Source of the DNA: DAIUCA01 sp964613675
Lineage (GTDB): Bacteria > Pseudomonadota > Gammaproteobacteria > Competibacterales > Competibacteraceae
DNA: 44,464 nt
NCBI GenBank assembly: GCA_964613675.1
Contig: CAZTIH010000005.1
Span: forward strand, 1 to 44,464
Direction: 5' to 3'
In this document: positions 25,833-35,669 of the stretch, one piece after another
Numbering within the stretch: position 1 is the stretch's first letter
How the letters are laid out: each line of letters begins with the position of its first letter
Made by a program: the position numbers and the translations under genes
The notes under the pieces: generated by a model
Seen by the model: only the letters and a program-made list of their open reading frames with translations
What the model was told of the DNA's origin: nothing
The model's database searches: none

Positions 25833-26909
25833 ATGCGCATCGAAAACACTTCTTATCGCACTATTTGGCCCGTCAAACCGTTACACACTGTTGCGATCAT
25901 CGACCAAACGCGGTTGCCTTTTGCTTTTGAAATCAAACATTTACACAGTGTAGAGGACTGTGCTCGTGCGATTACGACCATGATGGTTAGAGGAGCTCCG
26001 TTGATCGGCGTGACAGCGGCTTATGGATTAGCTTTAGCCCTCGTCGATGATGCCAGTTATACATCGTTAGAAAAAACAGTGAATTACCTGCTTAAAACGC
26101 GTCCAACGGCTGTGAATTTGCGTTGGGCATTAACCCAAATGGAGCAGGTGTTAGCAGAGTGTCCTGAAACGGATCGAGCAATGGTCGCCTGGCAAAAAGC
26201 GGGGGAGTTAGCCGATCATGATGTGCAAGTAAACCAGAAAATTGGACAATTTGGATTGCAGATTATTGAGGCATTAGCAAATGAAAAACAGGGCGCACAA
26301 ATTAACCTACTTACGCACTGTAATGCAGGGTGGTTAGCGACCGTTGATTATGGGACGGCAACTGCACCTATTTATTTAGCGCATGATCGTAAAATTGATT
26401 TACATGTTTGGGTGGATGAAACGCGCCCGCGCAATCAAGGCGGTTTTTTAACGGCGTTTGAATTGAGTGAGCATGGGGTCAATCACACGGTGGTCGTCGA
26501 CAATGCGGGGGGGCATTTGATGCAGCATGGCAAGGTCGACGTATGTATTGTCGGCACAGACCGCGTAACGGCAAACGGCGATGTGGCCAACAAAATTGGG
26601 ACTTATCTCAAGGCTTTAGCGGCATTTGATAATGGTATCCCATTCTATGTCGCATTGCCCACCTCGACGATTGATTGGGGGTTAACGCAGGGACGAGACA
26701 TTCCCATTGAAGAGCGTCATGCCGATGAAGTTGCGTTTGTGACAGGCCAAATGGCGCAGGGTCAGATTGAGACGGTGCGCGTGATTCCAGAGAAATCAAA
26801 GGCGTTTAACCCTGCATTTGATGTGACCCCCGCTAAGTACATTACGGGTTTTATCACGGAAAAAGGAATTGTTCCGCCCGAAGCTTTGGCTAATTTAATC
26901 GCCCGCTAA
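25833..26909 (+). CDS. mtnA: S-methyl-5-thioribose-1-phosphate isomerase
   Basis: Isomerises methylthioribose-1-phosphate to methylthioribulose-1-phosphate in methionine salvage. It has 358 residues. MVRGAPLIGVTAAYG is the substrate-binding motif, the catalytic Cys is in LLTHCNAG, ETRPRNQGGFLTAFEL follows, and the catalytic Asp is in VGTDRVTANGDVANKIGT. The ATG at 25833 was preferred over a TTG at 25800 because MRIENTSYRTIWP matches family starts. No other salvage gene is adjacent. It is convergent with prfC; the 96-bp gap has a small inverted repeat (CCCAT/ATGGG) but no convincing terminator. Confidence 0.95.
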   Translation: MRIENTSYRTIWPVKPLHTVAIIDQTRLPFAFEIKHLHSVEDCARAITTMMVRGAPLIGVTAAYGLALALVDDASYTSLEKTVNYLLKTRPTAVNLRWALTQMEQVLAECPETDRAMVAWQKAGELADHDVQVNQKIGQFGLQIIEALANEKQGAQINLLTHCNAGWLATVDYGTATAPIYLAHDRKIDLHVWVDETRPRNQGGFLTAFELSEHGVNHTVVVDNAGGHLMQHGKVDVCIVGTDRVTANGDVANKIGTYLKALAAFDNGIPFYVALPTSTIDWGLTQGRDIPIEERHADEVAFVTGQMAQGQIETVRVIPEKSKAFNPAFDVTPAKYITGFITEKGIVPPEALANLIAR

Positions 26910-27005
26910 AAGACTACAATTAGCTTAATATGTCGCCCATCATTGGGATGGGAATTATGTAATCAACTTACAATAGTTAATTAGTTAAATGACTTGATTT
27001 TTTAA

Positions 27006-28589
27006 TTAACGCTCGCGGGTTGCAGAAAATAGGATTTCAGGGAAGCGTTCTTGCGCGAGTTGTAAATTTACACGTGTAGGGGCGATGTAAACCAGTTCGT
27101 CTAAATGATCGCGAGCGAGGAAATCAAAGTTACGCCTTTGAAATTCCTCAAATTTTTTCTCATTCTCGCAGCGTACCCAACGGGCAGTCGTTACATTCAC
27201 CGCCTCGAAAGCACAATCCACGCCGTATTCGCTTTTGAGGCGATAAGCAGCGACATCAAATTGCAGGATACCAACCGCGCCTAAGATCAAATCATTACTG
27301 TTGAGGGGACGAAATAGCTGTGTCGCCCCTTCTTCGCAAAGTTGTTCTAATCCTTTCAAAAGTTGTTTTGTTTTAAGCGGATCCCGTAAACGAGCGCGTC
27401 TGAACAATTCAGGGGCAAAATCGGGGATTCCTGTAAAATACAAAGAATCGCCCTCGGTTAAGGTATCACCAATGCGAAGCGTGCCGTGGTTGTGAATTCC
27501 AATAATATCACCGGGATAGGCTTCTTCGACCCGCTCACGTTCTGACGCCATGAAGGTCAGTGCATCAGCAATTTTAAGTTCTCGATTTATCCTTACATGT
27601 TTTACCTTCATTCCAGGTCGGTAAATTCCCGAACATATCCGCAGAAATGCAATACGGTCGCGATGTTGAGGATCCATGTTCGCCTGAATTTTGAACACAA
27701 AACCAGAAAATGGCGTCTCATCAGGAGAAACAGCGCGTTTGTCGGTTTGGCGAGGGCAGGGAGGAGGAGCATATTCCACGAATCCATCCAACATTTCCTG
27801 TACCCCAAAGTTGTTGATCGCGGCACCAAAAAAAACAGGGGTAAGCTTACCTTCTGCGTATTCCGACAAATTAAATGGATGACTGGCGCCTTTCACTAAT
27901 TCTAGCTCTTCGCGCAGATTATCGGCATTATCCTTACCCAGTAAGTTATCGACATCAGAATGATCTAATCCTTTAATCGTCTGCCCCTCGTTCCGACGAC
28001 CATCTTTTTTGGGATCATAAAGGTGGATAAAGTCGCTATAGAGATGATAGACGCCTTTAAATTCACGTCCCATACCAATAGGCCAAGTAATGGGAGCACA
28101 GCGGATTCCCAGAATTCTCTCTACTTCATCCATGACTTCCATCGGATCGCGCCCTTCTCGATCCATTTTATTGATAAAAGTAAAAATGGGGGTATTTCGT
28201 AACCGACAGACTTCCATGAGCTTAATGGTACGTTCTTCAACGCCTTTGGCACAATCTATGACCATGAGCGCTGAATCCACGGCGGTAAGCGTACGGTAGG
28301 TGTCTTCGGAAAAATCTTCGTGACCTGGTGTGTCCAATAAATTGACGATTCGATCGCGGTAAGGAAACTGCATTACTGACGAGGTTACCGAAATTCCGCG
28401 CTGTTTCTCCAGCTCCATCCAATCAGAGGTTGCATGACGAGTTGCCTTACGACCCTTCACGGTTCCTGCCAACTGAATTGCTCCCCCAAAAAGCAAAAGT
28501 TTCTCAGTTAAAGTCGTTTTTCCCGCGTCAGGATGGGAAATGATGGCAAAAGTGCGCCGTTTATTGAGTTCTTGAACAAAAGCATTCAT
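27006..28589 (-). CDS. prfC: Peptide chain release factor 3
   Basis: Translational GTPase that recycles RF1/RF2 from the ribosome after peptide release. It has 527 residues. The G domain has G1 HPDAGKTT, G2 with RGISVTSS, G3 DTPGHEDF and G4 NKMDREG, followed by domains II and III (QFDVAAYRLKSEYGVD). It lies 22 bp downstream of batD on the same strand, so it may be read through from the Bat operon, though no functional link is evident. Confidence 0.97.
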   Translation of the reverse strand: MNAFVQELNKRRTFAIISHPDAGKTTLTEKLLLFGGAIQLAGTVKGRKATRHATSDWMELEKQRGISVTSSVMQFPYRDRIVNLLDTPGHEDFSEDTYRTLTAVDSALMVIDCAKGVEERTIKLMEVCRLRNTPIFTFINKMDREGRDPMEVMDEVERILGIRCAPITWPIGMGREFKGVYHLYSDFIHLYDPKKDGRRNEGQTIKGLDHSDVDNLLGKDNADNLREELELVKGASHPFNLSEYAEGKLTPVFFGAAINNFGVQEMLDGFVEYAPPPCPRQTDKRAVSPDETPFSGFVFKIQANMDPQHRDRIAFLRICSGIYRPGMKVKHVRINRELKIADALTFMASERERVEEAYPGDIIGIHNHGTLRIGDTLTEGDSLYFTGIPDFAPELFRRARLRDPLKTKQLLKGLEQLCEEGATQLFRPLNSNDLILGAVGILQFDVAAYRLKSEYGVDCAFEAVNVTTARWVRCENEKKFEEFQRRNFDFLARDHLDELVYIAPTRVNLQLAQERFPEILFSATRER

Positions 28590-28611
28590 ATTATTTGTTG
28601 TGTTACTGGAA

Positions 28612-30357
28612 TTAAGGATACAAGGAAGGTAAGTAATTTACGGTATTTACCTGATGAGTAGTTGCTTTTTGAGGTTTATGCAAATCGGTCATCCAATCAA
28701 CTTGCTCATTACTGTAACAAGCTCTGTCTAATTGATGTAGCCAAATTGCCCAATTCGGGACTCGTTGCCCGAGTTCAGCTAGATTTTTGGGAGGATCTTG
28801 GGGCCAGTAACTCGACGCCCAACTTAGTAATGCTGTTCTAACTGCTTTGGGATTATCGCGTTTAAGTAAACTTTGTATATTTGAAAAGGAGGGTATGACT
28901 TTTGGTGTTATATTCGGCTTTTGACCCTTTTTTAGGTATTCTGTGCGACGCCAACCCAGTAAAGTCAGAAACCAAATGGTTAGTAAAACCAATGTCGTAC
29001 CATACCAAAATGTCTCTTTTATGTTGTTAGGTAATATCGGCAAGGATTGAATAGATAGGATTGAACTAAAATCAGATAAAATCTCTGTTATCCGTTTTGG
29101 CTGAGATGTAGTACTGTCAAGTGACGGACGAACGATAGATACAGGACTGCTTTCAGGTAAAGTATTTTGGATTTCTCCCGTATTTCCTCCAATACCAGGA
29201 AAAACAGTGATTTTCATGGCGGGAATTTCTGCACTACTCAGGTGATCGTTGGTCGTATCCCACCAAGGAATAACCAAATTAGGTAAGGAAAATTCGCCAA
29301 TCATCGTAGGTAATACTGTTAATTTTTGTTCTAATTTCCCGATCAGAAAATCATTATCAGAGCGCGTACTACGAGTTTCGGGGTCGCGATACAGTTGTAA
29401 TCCTTGTGGTAAATCCCAGTTGAGTTCGGGTAATGAAATGGCATCCTGCCCATGTACTTCAGCAATCACCGTAAAAGATAGGGGTTCACCGACGCGAAAA
29501 ATAGGCGCTTCATTTTCCCAACTTCCCCGAATCGTCACATTCTTGGCGGGTAACCAAGTCGTTTGATGCCGATTGGGAATCGCTTTAACCTCCATTCGAT
29601 GCGTTTCACTATTCAAAATGATGCGCCGACCCGCATTAAAAAGTAAGGAATTTCTACCAATTCCTTGAGAATTTCTTGGAGCTTGTGCAATACGGCCGTC
29701 AAACGTGAAAGGCTGAAAATTAATGACACCGCTTCGAGTTGGGAACATAGCATACCGTCTTTCCAACACGCGGTAAGTTTGGCCCAGTCGCTCCGTTCTT
29801 AATTCACGATCATCGCCTAATCTATGCCAAACCGCCTGACTGTCATCGACAGGGATCGTTAATGTTCCTGGTAAGATCGGTAAGTCTGCTCTTACCAATA
29901 CCTGCTGTTTTATCGTAACTTGCTGCTGAACATAGGGATTTTGGGGTTCAACTACGAGTTCAACGAGTACTGGGGGATTTGATTGTTCATCAATCGCCGC
30001 CAAAACATTAATAGATAGAGGATTTGTCCTGACATTATTGACTTGTAAGGAAGGTATGATTAATTGCCCTGCACGCTTGGGTTCGAGGGTCACGATTCGA
30101 ATACTTTTTGAAAGTTGGCGTCTCCCGATTTGTTGCACTTGTTGCCTTACTGCCTGACTTTGAATGAAAAAATCGTGGGTAAGCTCGCCGGCATCAAAAT
30201 CCACAGTATTTCCTTCTACTTCGATAATTAAGTTGAAATTTTCTCCCTCGTAGATCGTTTGTCGGTCAATACTTACATGGACACTCCCCAAAGCTAGAGG
30301 GGAATGTAGCCATATAGCCAAGTATAGTAATATCGGAAAGGAAATTATGGTTTTCAT
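28612..30357 (-). CDS. batD: BatD-like oxygen-tolerance protein
   Basis: Predicted inner-membrane protein with a large periplasmic part, last of the Bat genes. It has 581 residues. The signal peptide is FPILLYLAIWLHSPLALG. Beta-rich BatD repeats follow (SIDRQTIYEGENFNLIIEVEG; FDGRIAQAPRNSQG; FRVGEPLSFTVIAEVHG). One membrane segment is near residue 460 (TTLVLLTIWFLTLLGW), with a short cytoplasmic tail. Bat proteins are linked to aerotolerance and envelope stress, but the biochemical role is unknown. It starts 3 bp after batB. Local A+T content is higher than in the moxR end of the operon. Confidence 0.88.
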   Translation of the reverse strand: MKTIISFPILLYLAIWLHSPLALGSVHVSIDRQTIYEGENFNLIIEVEGNTVDFDAGELTHDFFIQSQAVRQQVQQIGRRQLSKSIRIVTLEPKRAGQLIIPSLQVNNVRTNPLSINVLAAIDEQSNPPVLVELVVEPQNPYVQQQVTIKQQVLVRADLPILPGTLTIPVDDSQAVWHRLGDDRELRTERLGQTYRVLERRYAMFPTRSGVINFQPFTFDGRIAQAPRNSQGIGRNSLLFNAGRRIILNSETHRMEVKAIPNRHQTTWLPAKNVTIRGSWENEAPIFRVGEPLSFTVIAEVHGQDAISLPELNWDLPQGLQLYRDPETRSTRSDNDFLIGKLEQKLTVLPTMIGEFSLPNLVIPWWDTTNDHLSSAEIPAMKITVFPGIGGNTGEIQNTLPESSPVSIVRPSLDSTTSQPKRITEILSDFSSILSIQSLPILPNNIKETFWYGTTLVLLTIWFLTLLGWRRTEYLKKGQKPNITPKVIPSFSNIQSLLKRDNPKAVRTALLSWASSYWPQDPPKNLAELGQRVPNWAIWLHQLDRACYSNEQVDWMTDLHKPQKATTHQVNTVNYLPSLYP

Positions 30358-30360
30358 GAA

Positions 30361-31407
30361 TTACTCCCAAGCACCGAGGCGAAAAATGCCGATATTCAAG
30401 AAGATTAAAGGAAATAGTAACCAAATCCCGTGATCTACCGATCGCTCTTGAGTCTCTTCAGTTAGGGTTAAGCGATTATTTTCGGCTTCAAGTAATGATT
30501 TTAAGAAAATAATATCGCTATTGTCATCTCGAACCATCGTCCATCCTCCGCCACTTTCTCGAGCAAGTTGAGCTAATCCTTCATGATTTACACGAGTAAG
30601 GATGGGGCGTTGGTTGGAATCCCGTAAAAAATCACCCTGCTCAGTTGGAATAACGGTCTCTATCGCGGTTCCTATTCCCAAAACACTCGTTCTGTAACCA
30701 TTTTGATAAAGCTGTCGAGCGGCGGCACGATCTTGTGCGGTAATGTTAGCATCGGTAATGAGTAAAATGTGACCGTAGCCAGGCGCGATTGCGGTCTGTT
30801 CTAATAATTCTCCGGCCATTAACAAGGCACGACCGACATTTTCACCTTGAGCCGGCATAATTTCGGGAGACAGAATGGGAAGTAAAACTTTAATGGCTTC
30901 CATGTCACGAGTAAGGGGAGACACGACAAACGCATCATCAGAGAAAACAACTAGGCCAACTTGTTCATCCTCCAAATTATGCAACCAATCCAGTAATTTA
31001 AAGCGAGCACGGGTTAGACGGTTGGGCGGTAAGTCATCAGCTAACATAGAGGTCGATAAATCCAAAACTGCTACAACACCAACTTCTCGCGTGATTAGCG
31101 GTGTGGGTTCCTTACTTAAACTGGGACCGCTTAATGCGAGGATAGCTATCAGACCACTGAGTACCCAGTAATGCAAACGACTCCTGCGCGGTTGCGTGAC
31201 CATAATGGATTGTAAATGCCGATCACATATGCTCAGTTGGGCTTTGGGTTGAAAAAGGTAAGCCATGGTGGTGAGAAACAATCCTGGTAAGGTTAGCCAC
31301 AACCATTCTGGTCTTAATAAAAGTCCTTCTTTTTGCCACCAATAGCCTATAAATCCCACTAAAAGCAGTACATTTATATAAAAAAACAAATTTTCTAGTT
31401 TATTCAT
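30361..31407 (-). CDS. batB: BatB-like von Willebrand factor A membrane protein
   Basis: Membrane protein with a VWA domain, presumed to act with BatA and MoxR. It has 348 residues. Hydrophobic N-terminal helices (INVLLLVGFIGYWW and a second around residue 40, third near 85) precede the VWA domain, whose MIDAS motif is DLSTSM. A C-terminal helix is in LLFPLIFLNIGIF. Many BatB proteins continue into TPR repeats, sometimes as a BatB-BatC fusion; this one ends right after the last helix. The start overlaps the batA stop (ATGA). Confidence 0.88.
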   Translation of the reverse strand: MNKLENLFFYINVLLLVGFIGYWWQKEGLLLRPEWLWLTLPGLFLTTMAYLFQPKAQLSICDRHLQSIMVTQPRRSRLHYWVLSGLIAILALSGPSLSKEPTPLITREVGVVAVLDLSTSMLADDLPPNRLTRARFKLLDWLHNLEDEQVGLVVFSDDAFVVSPLTRDMEAIKVLLPILSPEIMPAQGENVGRALLMAGELLEQTAIAPGYGHILLITDANITAQDRAAARQLYQNGYRTSVLGIGTAIETVIPTEQGDFLRDSNQRPILTRVNHEGLAQLARESGGGWTMVRDDNSDIIFLKSLLEAENNRLTLTEETQERSVDHGIWLLFPLIFLNIGIFRLGAWE

Positions 31408-32381
31408 GCTGTCATTACTCGAAATAATCCAAGTAAATATCCAAAAAATAACGCACCTAACAGAGGGATATAGTAAAACTCTGTCTGTGGGCGATACTGC
31501 GCTTGTTCCCTTTCTATAGGCTCTAATTCGTCAAGTTTTGCGTAAATTCTGGCTAAATCGTCGGTTGTACTGGCTCGGAAGTACTGTCCGCCCGTCAAGG
31601 ACGCTATGCGTTGCAAACTTGGTTCATCAATATCCGAAGCAGGATTGCCGCGCCCCCAAGGTGAACGAATATTCCCTGCAACACCAATCGTATGGATCCG
31701 CAGTCCCACAAATTGCGCTAATTCGGCTGCATGTAAGGGATCTAGTGCACCAGCCGTATTTGCGCCATCAGTTAGGAGAATGACCACCCGTTCGCCTTCC
31801 CGATCCCGCAATCGCTTGACGGATAACCCAATGGCATCACCGATCGCCGTCGCTTCGCCAGCCATCCCTATTTCGGCCTCTCGTAACCACATTGCGAGCG
31901 TACGATGGTCGTGAGTTAAGGGCACTTGGAAAAAAGCGCGCGTCCCGAAAAGTAATAATCCCAAGCGGTCTCCCGTTCGACGACTAATAAAGTCACTAAT
32001 TAATGCTTTTACGACTTCTAAACGACTCACTGGTCGGCCGTCCAACGTCATATCGTGTTCTTGCATACTTCCCGATAAATCCACGACGAGAACCATTTCC
32101 CGCCCTTCGCGCTTTAATGGAATTGGATCATCTAAGTGAACAGGCCGCGCCGTCGCCGTAATTAAACAAACCCAAGTCAACCCAGCAAGGAAAAACTGAA
32201 TATTAGGCGGTTTTTTGCGTCTGTAGGCGTGAAGACGCTTAAAAAAAGGAACATAAAGCCCAGGTCGGCTTGGTAAGGACGGGGGTAAAATCCATCTAAG
32301 CACAATCGGTAATGGTAGTAGTAGAAAAACCCAAGGCCACAGAAATAATGTGGGCCAAGGGATAATCGGTAGAAAAGACAT
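31404..32381 (-). CDS. batA: BatA-like von Willebrand factor A membrane protein
   Basis: Membrane-anchored VWA protein of the Bat operon. It has 325 residues. An N-terminal hydrophobic region (FLWPWVFLLLPLPIVL) and a helix near residue 65 lead to a complete MIDAS: DLSGSM, then a Thr in TGDRLGLLLFG and an Asp in LLTDGANTAGA. A C-terminal helix (YIPLLGALFFGYLLGLF) anchors the other end. It likely binds a divalent metal and a protein partner. It is 7 bp after the DUF4381 gene and overlaps batB, so the two VWA proteins are probably made together. Confidence 0.9.
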   Translation of the reverse strand: MSFLPIIPWPTLFLWPWVFLLLPLPIVLRWILPPSLPSRPGLYVPFFKRLHAYRRKKPPNIQFFLAGLTWVCLITATARPVHLDDPIPLKREGREMVLVVDLSGSMQEHDMTLDGRPVSRLEVVKALISDFISRRTGDRLGLLLFGTRAFFQVPLTHDHRTLAMWLREAEIGMAGEATAIGDAIGLSVKRLRDREGERVVILLTDGANTAGALDPLHAAELAQFVGLRIHTIGVAGNIRSPWGRGNPASDIDEPSLQRIASLTGGQYFRASTTDDLARIYAKLDELEPIEREQAQYRPQTEFYYIPLLGALFFGYLLGLFRVMTA

Positions 32382-32388
32382 AAACTCA

Positions 32389-32928
32389 TTACCTCGGACG
32401 ATGATGCCACAACCAACGCCGTGCCCAATGAATGAGGTCAGCCGCCGTTGTTGCGTCGGGTTCGATGGGTTCGTAAGCCGATTGCACTAAAAAACGGCCT
32501 TTTTCGGGATCAAGCGGCGTGTCGTTGGGCGAAGTGCCCGTTAAAAACGCTTGCCAGCTCCAACTATGCAATGCGGCCACCCGATCTCGGGGATAGCGTG
32601 TGAGTGCTACCCGTCGCAGTACTCGGTTGACGCCGATGAGCTGGTAACGCGGTGGTAAATCCAGGAATTCCTCAAAAGCGCGGTCGATTTGGCGTTGAAA
32701 GCGGTATTGCCTTTGGCGGGCGACAAGTTTTACGACCAACCAAAAAACCAGAAGAATCAGTAAGATAAATGATAGCCAGTAAACGGGCGGCGGCGGCCAA
32801 AATGTGGGGGGGGGAGGGGGAATAATGTCGAGTAAGTCGAGTATTGGTCGACCGGACAATACTTGTGCTGTGCCCACCGCAGGAAGTAAGGAAAACACAG
32901 GGAATATTAAAAAAACGGCAAATTTCAC
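32389..32928 (-). CDS. DUF4381 membrane protein of the Bat operon
   Basis: It has 179 residues. An N-terminal hydrophobic segment or signal peptide (FAVFLIFPVFSLLPAVGTA) is followed by a Pro-rich stretch IIPPPPPTFWPPPP, a membrane helix (YWLSFILLILLVFWLVVKLV), then a basic helical tail with the DUF4381-like segment RVALTRYPRDRVAALHSWSW. Family assignment rests on this architecture and on its fixed place between DUF58 and batA. Its start overlaps the DUF58 stop by ATGA. Function unknown. Confidence 0.82.
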   Translation of the reverse strand: MKFAVFLIFPVFSLLPAVGTAQVLSGRPILDLLDIIPPPPPTFWPPPPVYWLSFILLILLVFWLVVKLVARQRQYRFQRQIDRAFEEFLDLPPRYQLIGVNRVLRRVALTRYPRDRVAALHSWSWQAFLTGTSPNDTPLDPEKGRFLVQSAYEPIEPDATTAADLIHWARRWLWHHRPR

Positions 32929-33821
32929 AGGCTTAGTCGATGGACAAGGTGGGGGAGTTCGTCGTTAGTACGTACCACATCAAAACGCAAGCCATAACCG
33001 TGCGCTTGGTCGGTAAGATGTTGCCAAAAAGCCCGTTGGTCGGCGTAAAACCCCTGAAGCGAAGTCCCTCGCCAGGTTTGTGAGGCATCGCCGTCACTGA
33101 GACGCAATCGGCCACGAAAAGGAGTTTCCTCAAAAGGATCAATAACCTGTGCAATACGACTGTTAATTCGCTGGTTTAACCCCCCGAGTTGGCGAATGAG
33201 CGCCGTATCCCAACGACTTGCATCACCAAGTAGCCATAGCTGTCCCCCGCGCAATTGGGGACCTAATCGCGATAACTCATTGATCAGCGACCAGTTTTCG
33301 TCGGGTTTTAAGTGGGCCAGCTCATGAATTAATTGAGTAGCGCCCTTCGTTCCTCCCAAAGGCGATTGGGTGCGATGGGCCGTCATCCAGCCTACACGGT
33401 CACCACGCAGCGTCGTCGCCCAACCGATTAATGCGGCTAAACGGGCCAGTTGAACGACTTTTAAGGCTTTGCGCGTCCCGAACCACAGCGATTCCGTCGT
33501 ATCGAGGATGAGCCATACCGGCATTTCACGGGCATCACGGTAAATTTTGGTGTGCATTTGCCCGGTACGCGCCGTGACGCGCCAGTCGATGTGCCGCACT
33601 TCGTCGCCTGCTTGATAATGCCGTGATTCGTGATAATCCAGGCCCCGACCGCGCCGCTGACTAATTCCCAACCCCGCCCGTGTTGCAGTCGCTTGGGCCA
33701 AATTGAGTCGTCGGGCTAAGTCGCGCAGCGCCAATAACTCGCTTTGATCGAGCGATGCCCCCGGGGTAAAGGTGGCTTCGGAAGTTCCCTCCCCGCGAGT
33801 TCTAAACCAACGCCCCCACAT
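32925..33821 (-). CDS. DUF58 domain protein
   Basis: It has 298 residues, soluble by appearance. The DUF58 signature is clear: GRGLDYHESRHYQAGDEVRH followed by IDWRVTARTGQMHTKIYRDARE. A VWA-like fold follows with LILDTTESLWFG in place of a perfect MIDAS. DUF58 proteins are encoded with MoxR ATPases and are thought to be their partners. The ATG directly follows the moxR stop (TAAATG). Confidence 0.9.
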   Translation of the reverse strand: MWGRWFRTRGEGTSEATFTPGASLDQSELLALRDLARRLNLAQATATRAGLGISQRRGRGLDYHESRHYQAGDEVRHIDWRVTARTGQMHTKIYRDAREMPVWLILDTTESLWFGTRKALKVVQLARLAALIGWATTLRGDRVGWMTAHRTQSPLGGTKGATQLIHELAHLKPDENWSLINELSRLGPQLRGGQLWLLGDASRWDTALIRQLGGLNQRINSRIAQVIDPFEETPFRGRLRLSDGDASQTWRGTSLQGFYADQRAFWQHLTDQAHGYGLRFDVVRTNDELPHLVHRLSL

Positions 33822-34832
33822 TTATGGCACCGGCACGCGCTTGAGGAGTTCGGTAAGCACCGTGTCGGCGTCGATTCCATCGGCCTCAGCGGCGTAAGAC
33901 AGAATGAGTCGATGGCGCAGTACATCAGGCGCAACGGCCTGAATGTCATCGGGAGAGACATAATCGCGTCCCAACAGCCAGGCCCGCGCCCGCGCACAAC
34001 GCTCCAACGCAATCGTGCCGCGTGGACTAAACCCCGCCGTGAGCCAAGATGCCCAATCTTGACCGTAAAGGCTCGGTTGACGGCTGGCCCGTGCCAATTG
34101 CACCAAATATTCCTCAAGCGCCGGTGTGAAATACACCGTCAAAATCGCCTGCCGCGCTGCGAATACCGCCGATTGGCTCAATAAAGTCGGTGGAGGAAGC
34201 TGCACCAGCGCCTTGGCATCGGAGGGAATTGACATTGCTGCACTTTGCTGATCGACCGCCCGTGCCCGTGCGAGGTGCAAAATTTGTTTTTCCGCCTCGG
34301 CATCGGGATAGCCAATGCGCACATGTAACAAAAAGCGGTCGAGTTGGGCTTCGGGGAGCGGATAAGTGCCTTCTTGCTCCAAAGGGTTTTGCGTGGCCAT
34401 CACCAGGAATAGGCGGGGTAATGGGTAGGTTTGTTGGCCCACCGTAATTTGTCGTTCTTCCATCGCTTCGAGTAACGCCGATTGCACTTTGGCGGGCGCT
34501 CGGTTGATCTCATCGGCCAAAATAATGTGATGGAATAAAGGCCCTTGCTGAAAGACAAATTCCCCCTGTTGCGGACGGTAAATATCCGTACCCGTCAAGT
34601 CAGCGGGGAGCAGATCGGGGGTAAATTGGATGCGATGAAAATCCCCTTCCAAGCGCGTCGCGAGCGATTTCACGGCGGTCGTCTTGGCAAGTCCGGGAGC
34701 ACCTTCCACGAGCAAGTGGCCATCTGCAAGTAAGGCGATTAGCAGCCGTTCAATTAGGATTTCTTGTCCATAAATGCACTGGGCGAGGGCTTCGCGCAGT
34801 TGCTGGAAAGCGGTTTGTAAATCGCTACTCAT
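33822..34832 (-). CDS. moxR: MoxR-family AAA+ ATPase
   Basis: AAA+ chaperone-like ATPase that is thought to act on VWA-domain proteins. It has 336 residues. Walker A is GAPGLAKTTAVKSLA, Walker B IILADEINRAPAKVQSALLEAMEE, with sensor 1 in FLVMATQNPLEQEGTYPLPEAQLDRF. The C-terminal lid has the family SPRG-like FSPRGTIALERCARARA. It heads the six-gene Bat operon; five of the junctions are 0-7 bp or overlap. No strong ribosome binding site is visible before the ATG. Confidence 0.93.
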   Translation of the reverse strand: MSSDLQTAFQQLREALAQCIYGQEILIERLLIALLADGHLLVEGAPGLAKTTAVKSLATRLEGDFHRIQFTPDLLPADLTGTDIYRPQQGEFVFQQGPLFHHIILADEINRAPAKVQSALLEAMEERQITVGQQTYPLPRLFLVMATQNPLEQEGTYPLPEAQLDRFLLHVRIGYPDAEAEKQILHLARARAVDQQSAAMSIPSDAKALVQLPPPTLLSQSAVFAARQAILTVYFTPALEEYLVQLARASRQPSLYGQDWASWLTAGFSPRGTIALERCARARAWLLGRDYVSPDDIQAVAPDVLRHRLILSYAAEADGIDADTVLTELLKRVPVP

Positions 34833-34919
34833 CGAAAAAGGCTCTTATGGCGACGCGGAATGAAGACAAACGCGCTCAGTGTAGGTCAGCCCATCGGGGA
34901 ATTTAGGGCGAATAACGGT

Positions 34920-35669
34920 TTATTCATTGGGTAGTCGGTTTTCCGTAATCATCAACCGAAATTGTTCTGTACCTCGTCGGGTGCGAACCAACTTCACTAA
35001 TAAATAATCGAGCGAGGGCGCAAACCACAAATCCATAAAACGAGAGGTATTGGGTTGAGTTTGCCGAAGTCGGCGCGTGTGCAACTGGCCTAATTGAGTT
35101 GCCAAGGTTTCTGAAGGTAATTCGGTCACTTCGTAAGTCTCTAGTTTATCTCGCTCAATGAGCGTGTATTGGGTATTCAGTTGCCCGCTTTTGAGATCAT
35201 TCATGATGTGCAGATGAATGCTGAGTGGGTCAAATACAGCGGTAAAATTATCTAATTCAGTTTCCCGAATGAATCCGTACCGATGATCTATTTGAAAGTC
35301 GATTTGGTTTGACTCGAAATCAAAGTTTAGACGGACCTGTTGCGGTGAACGATTTGCCGCCTGCTGACGTTCATAAAATGAGGGGATTACCCGATTTTCT
35401 CGAAGATAACCTTGTGCGATTTCGGTGGTATCCACAGGAGAAAACAGGTTAGCAATACCGAGGGTTTGCATTGATAATTCCATTTCGTAACGCCCAATTT
35501 CTGGATGCCGCAAACTTAATTGCCCTCGCCCAACCGTTAATCCACGGGCTTGTGCGGAATAATAAGCCGTAAAAGCGGGAATGGTTTGAGCATTAGCTAG
35601 GTTATGGGTAATTGTGAAGCCCAGAATTAGGTGGGTTATTAGATGAATTAAAAATACCTTATTAATCAT
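34920..35669 (-). CDS. DUF3108 exported protein
   Basis: It has 249 residues. A signal peptide (FLIHLITHLILGFTITHNLANA) precedes the mature part FTAYYSAQARGLTVGRGQLSL, the typical DUF3108 start, then a beta-rich domain. DUF3108 proteins often follow purN in gammaproteobacteria, as here. Function unknown; an envelope role is likely. The ATG lies 8 bases inside the end of purN, so translation is probably coupled. Confidence 0.85.
   Translation of the reverse strand: MINKVFLIHLITHLILGFTITHNLANAQTIPAFTAYYSAQARGLTVGRGQLSLRHPEIGRYEMELSMQTLGIANLFSPVDTTEIAQGYLRENRVIPSFYERQQAANRSPQQVRLNFDFESNQIDFQIDHRYGFIRETELDNFTAVFDPLSIHLHIMNDLKSGQLNTQYTLIERDKLETYEVTELPSETLATQLGQLHTRRLRQTQPNTSRFMDLWFAPSLDYLLVKLVRTRRGTEQFRLMITENRLPNE

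Noticed and set aside
26910..27005. Bidirectional terminator between mtnA and prfC
   Set aside because: The only inverted repeat (CCCAT/ATGGG) is 5 bp and lacks a T-run.
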